Shown here: one piece after another, positions 63,661 to 64,000 of the stretch
How the letters are laid out: every line of letters starts with the position of its first letter
Position numbering within the stretch: position 1 is the stretch's first letter
Assembly (NCBI GenBank): GCA_019186985.1
Contig: JABARQ010000048.1
Coordinates: forward strand, 1-64,000
DNA: 64,000 nucleotides
Reading direction: 5' to 3'
Source: Prosthecobacter sp.
Lineage (GTDB): Bacteria > Verrucomicrobiota > Verrucomicrobiia > Verrucomicrobiales > Verrucomicrobiaceae
The notes under the pieces: generated by a model
Database searches by the model: none
The model's input: only the letters and a program-made list of their open reading frames with translations
What the model was told of the DNA's origin: nothing
Position numbers and translations under genes: made by a program

Positions 63661-64000
63661 GTGTCCCTGTTTGTTCCCGGGTTATTCTACCTGTTCCTCC
63701 TACTTCTTCTGGCGGTCATTTCCGCCACGGAGACGGCCATTCACTCCGCCAGGGACCTGGAGGAAAGGCTGGAGCGCGCCGGTGAAGGCGGGGTGGCACG
63801 GAAGCTGCGAAGCATCACGGCAAATCCCTTCGTCCAATTGCATCGCACGCTGCTGCTTTCCGCCACCCTGAACCTCGCCCTGGCCGCCCTGGGGCTGCAT
63901 CTGGTTTCAGGTCCCTTCCGGACCCTGGGCTGGCAGCCCTGGCTGACCGCCCCCATCCTGTTCGCCGGCACGGTGCTGGTCGGGGATGTGATGCCGAAGT
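63661..64000 (+). CDS. DUF21/CNNM transmembrane protein (HlyC/CorC family), N-terminal part
   Basis: The frame from GTG 63661 runs through the right edge. The 113 visible residues have the CNNM pattern: a first helix ([19 protein letters not shown]) with the SATETA motif, a basic helix, [20 protein letters not shown] as the second membrane segment, then [15 protein letters not shown], where the GDVMPK motif is typical. Family members with CBS and CorC domains handle Mg2+/Co2+ export. The end and any CBS domains are outside the window. The gene is divergent from hisG. Confidence 0.7.
   Translation, partial: MSLFVPGLFYLFLLLLLAVISATETAIHSARDLEERLERAGEGGVARKLRSITANPFVQLHRTLLLSATLNLALAALGLHLVSGPFRTLGWQPWLTAPILFAGTVLVGDVMPK

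Overview
The window looks like a chromosomal segment of a GC-rich Gram-negative bacterium of the PVC group, most likely Verrucomicrobiota (Prosthecobacter/Verrucomicrobium-like). The pointers are a verrucomicrobial-type IS200/RAYT transposase start, carboxynorspermidine decarboxylase (NspC), a DUF1080 lipoprotein, a Tat-signal Gfo/Idh oxidoreductase, a very large Gln/Ala-rich DUF4175-like protein, outer-membrane proteins (porin, PagL-like barrel, secretin) and a 34-residue bS22/COX24-type ribosomal protein. The taxon is inferred; no rRNA or tRNA gene was recognised.

Layout. 1-0.8 kb: two tandem copies of the 5' end of a transposase gene. 0.8-3.3 kb: a visibly AT-richer three-gene cassette (TIGR04255-like protein, unknown 209-aa protein, metallo-beta-lactamase-fold hydrolase), joined by 4-base overlaps and placed just downstream of carB. 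3.3-15.5 kb: core metabolism (carB, pyrD, nspC, purQ), a giant coiled-coil membrane protein and a small membrane protein. 15.5-25.3 kb: porin, antiporter, a shortened AMP-ligase-like gene, a U32 protein, a probable sugar-acid pair (ALDH and FAH family), tatA and a secreted phosphatase-like protein. 25.3-34 kb: mostly secreted or repeat proteins, including a possible caspase-like His/Cys protein and a 1373-aa TPR plus beta-propeller protein. 34-37.4 kb: amino-acid permease and ligA.

37.4-44.6 kb is the most unusual region. It is the wreck of a type I restriction-modification locus surrounding an intact nuclease-helicase pair that resembles Hachiman (HamA/HamB). HsdR is cut before its DEAD/DECH motif and fused in frame to the last ~33 residues of an HsdS. 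HsdM begins at ATA where ATG is expected and carries an 83-bp insertion that stops the frame; removing exactly 83 bp restores a 541-codon gene. The nuclease and helicase overlap by ATGA and appear intact.

44.6-64 kb is housekeeping again: a lone secretin with a near-consensus promoter, a dihydrolipoamide acyltransferase with an alpha/alpha-toroid protein, thyA, ilvE, rpmE, an oxidoreductase, an envelope/lipid group (M48 protease, squalene/phytoene synthase-like, AMP-ligase, PagL-like, PIG-L deacetylase), an SLC13 transporter, a TPR protein, the bS22-like gene, hisG, and a DUF21/CNNM protein cut by the right edge. No CRISPR array, prophage or complete insertion sequence was seen.
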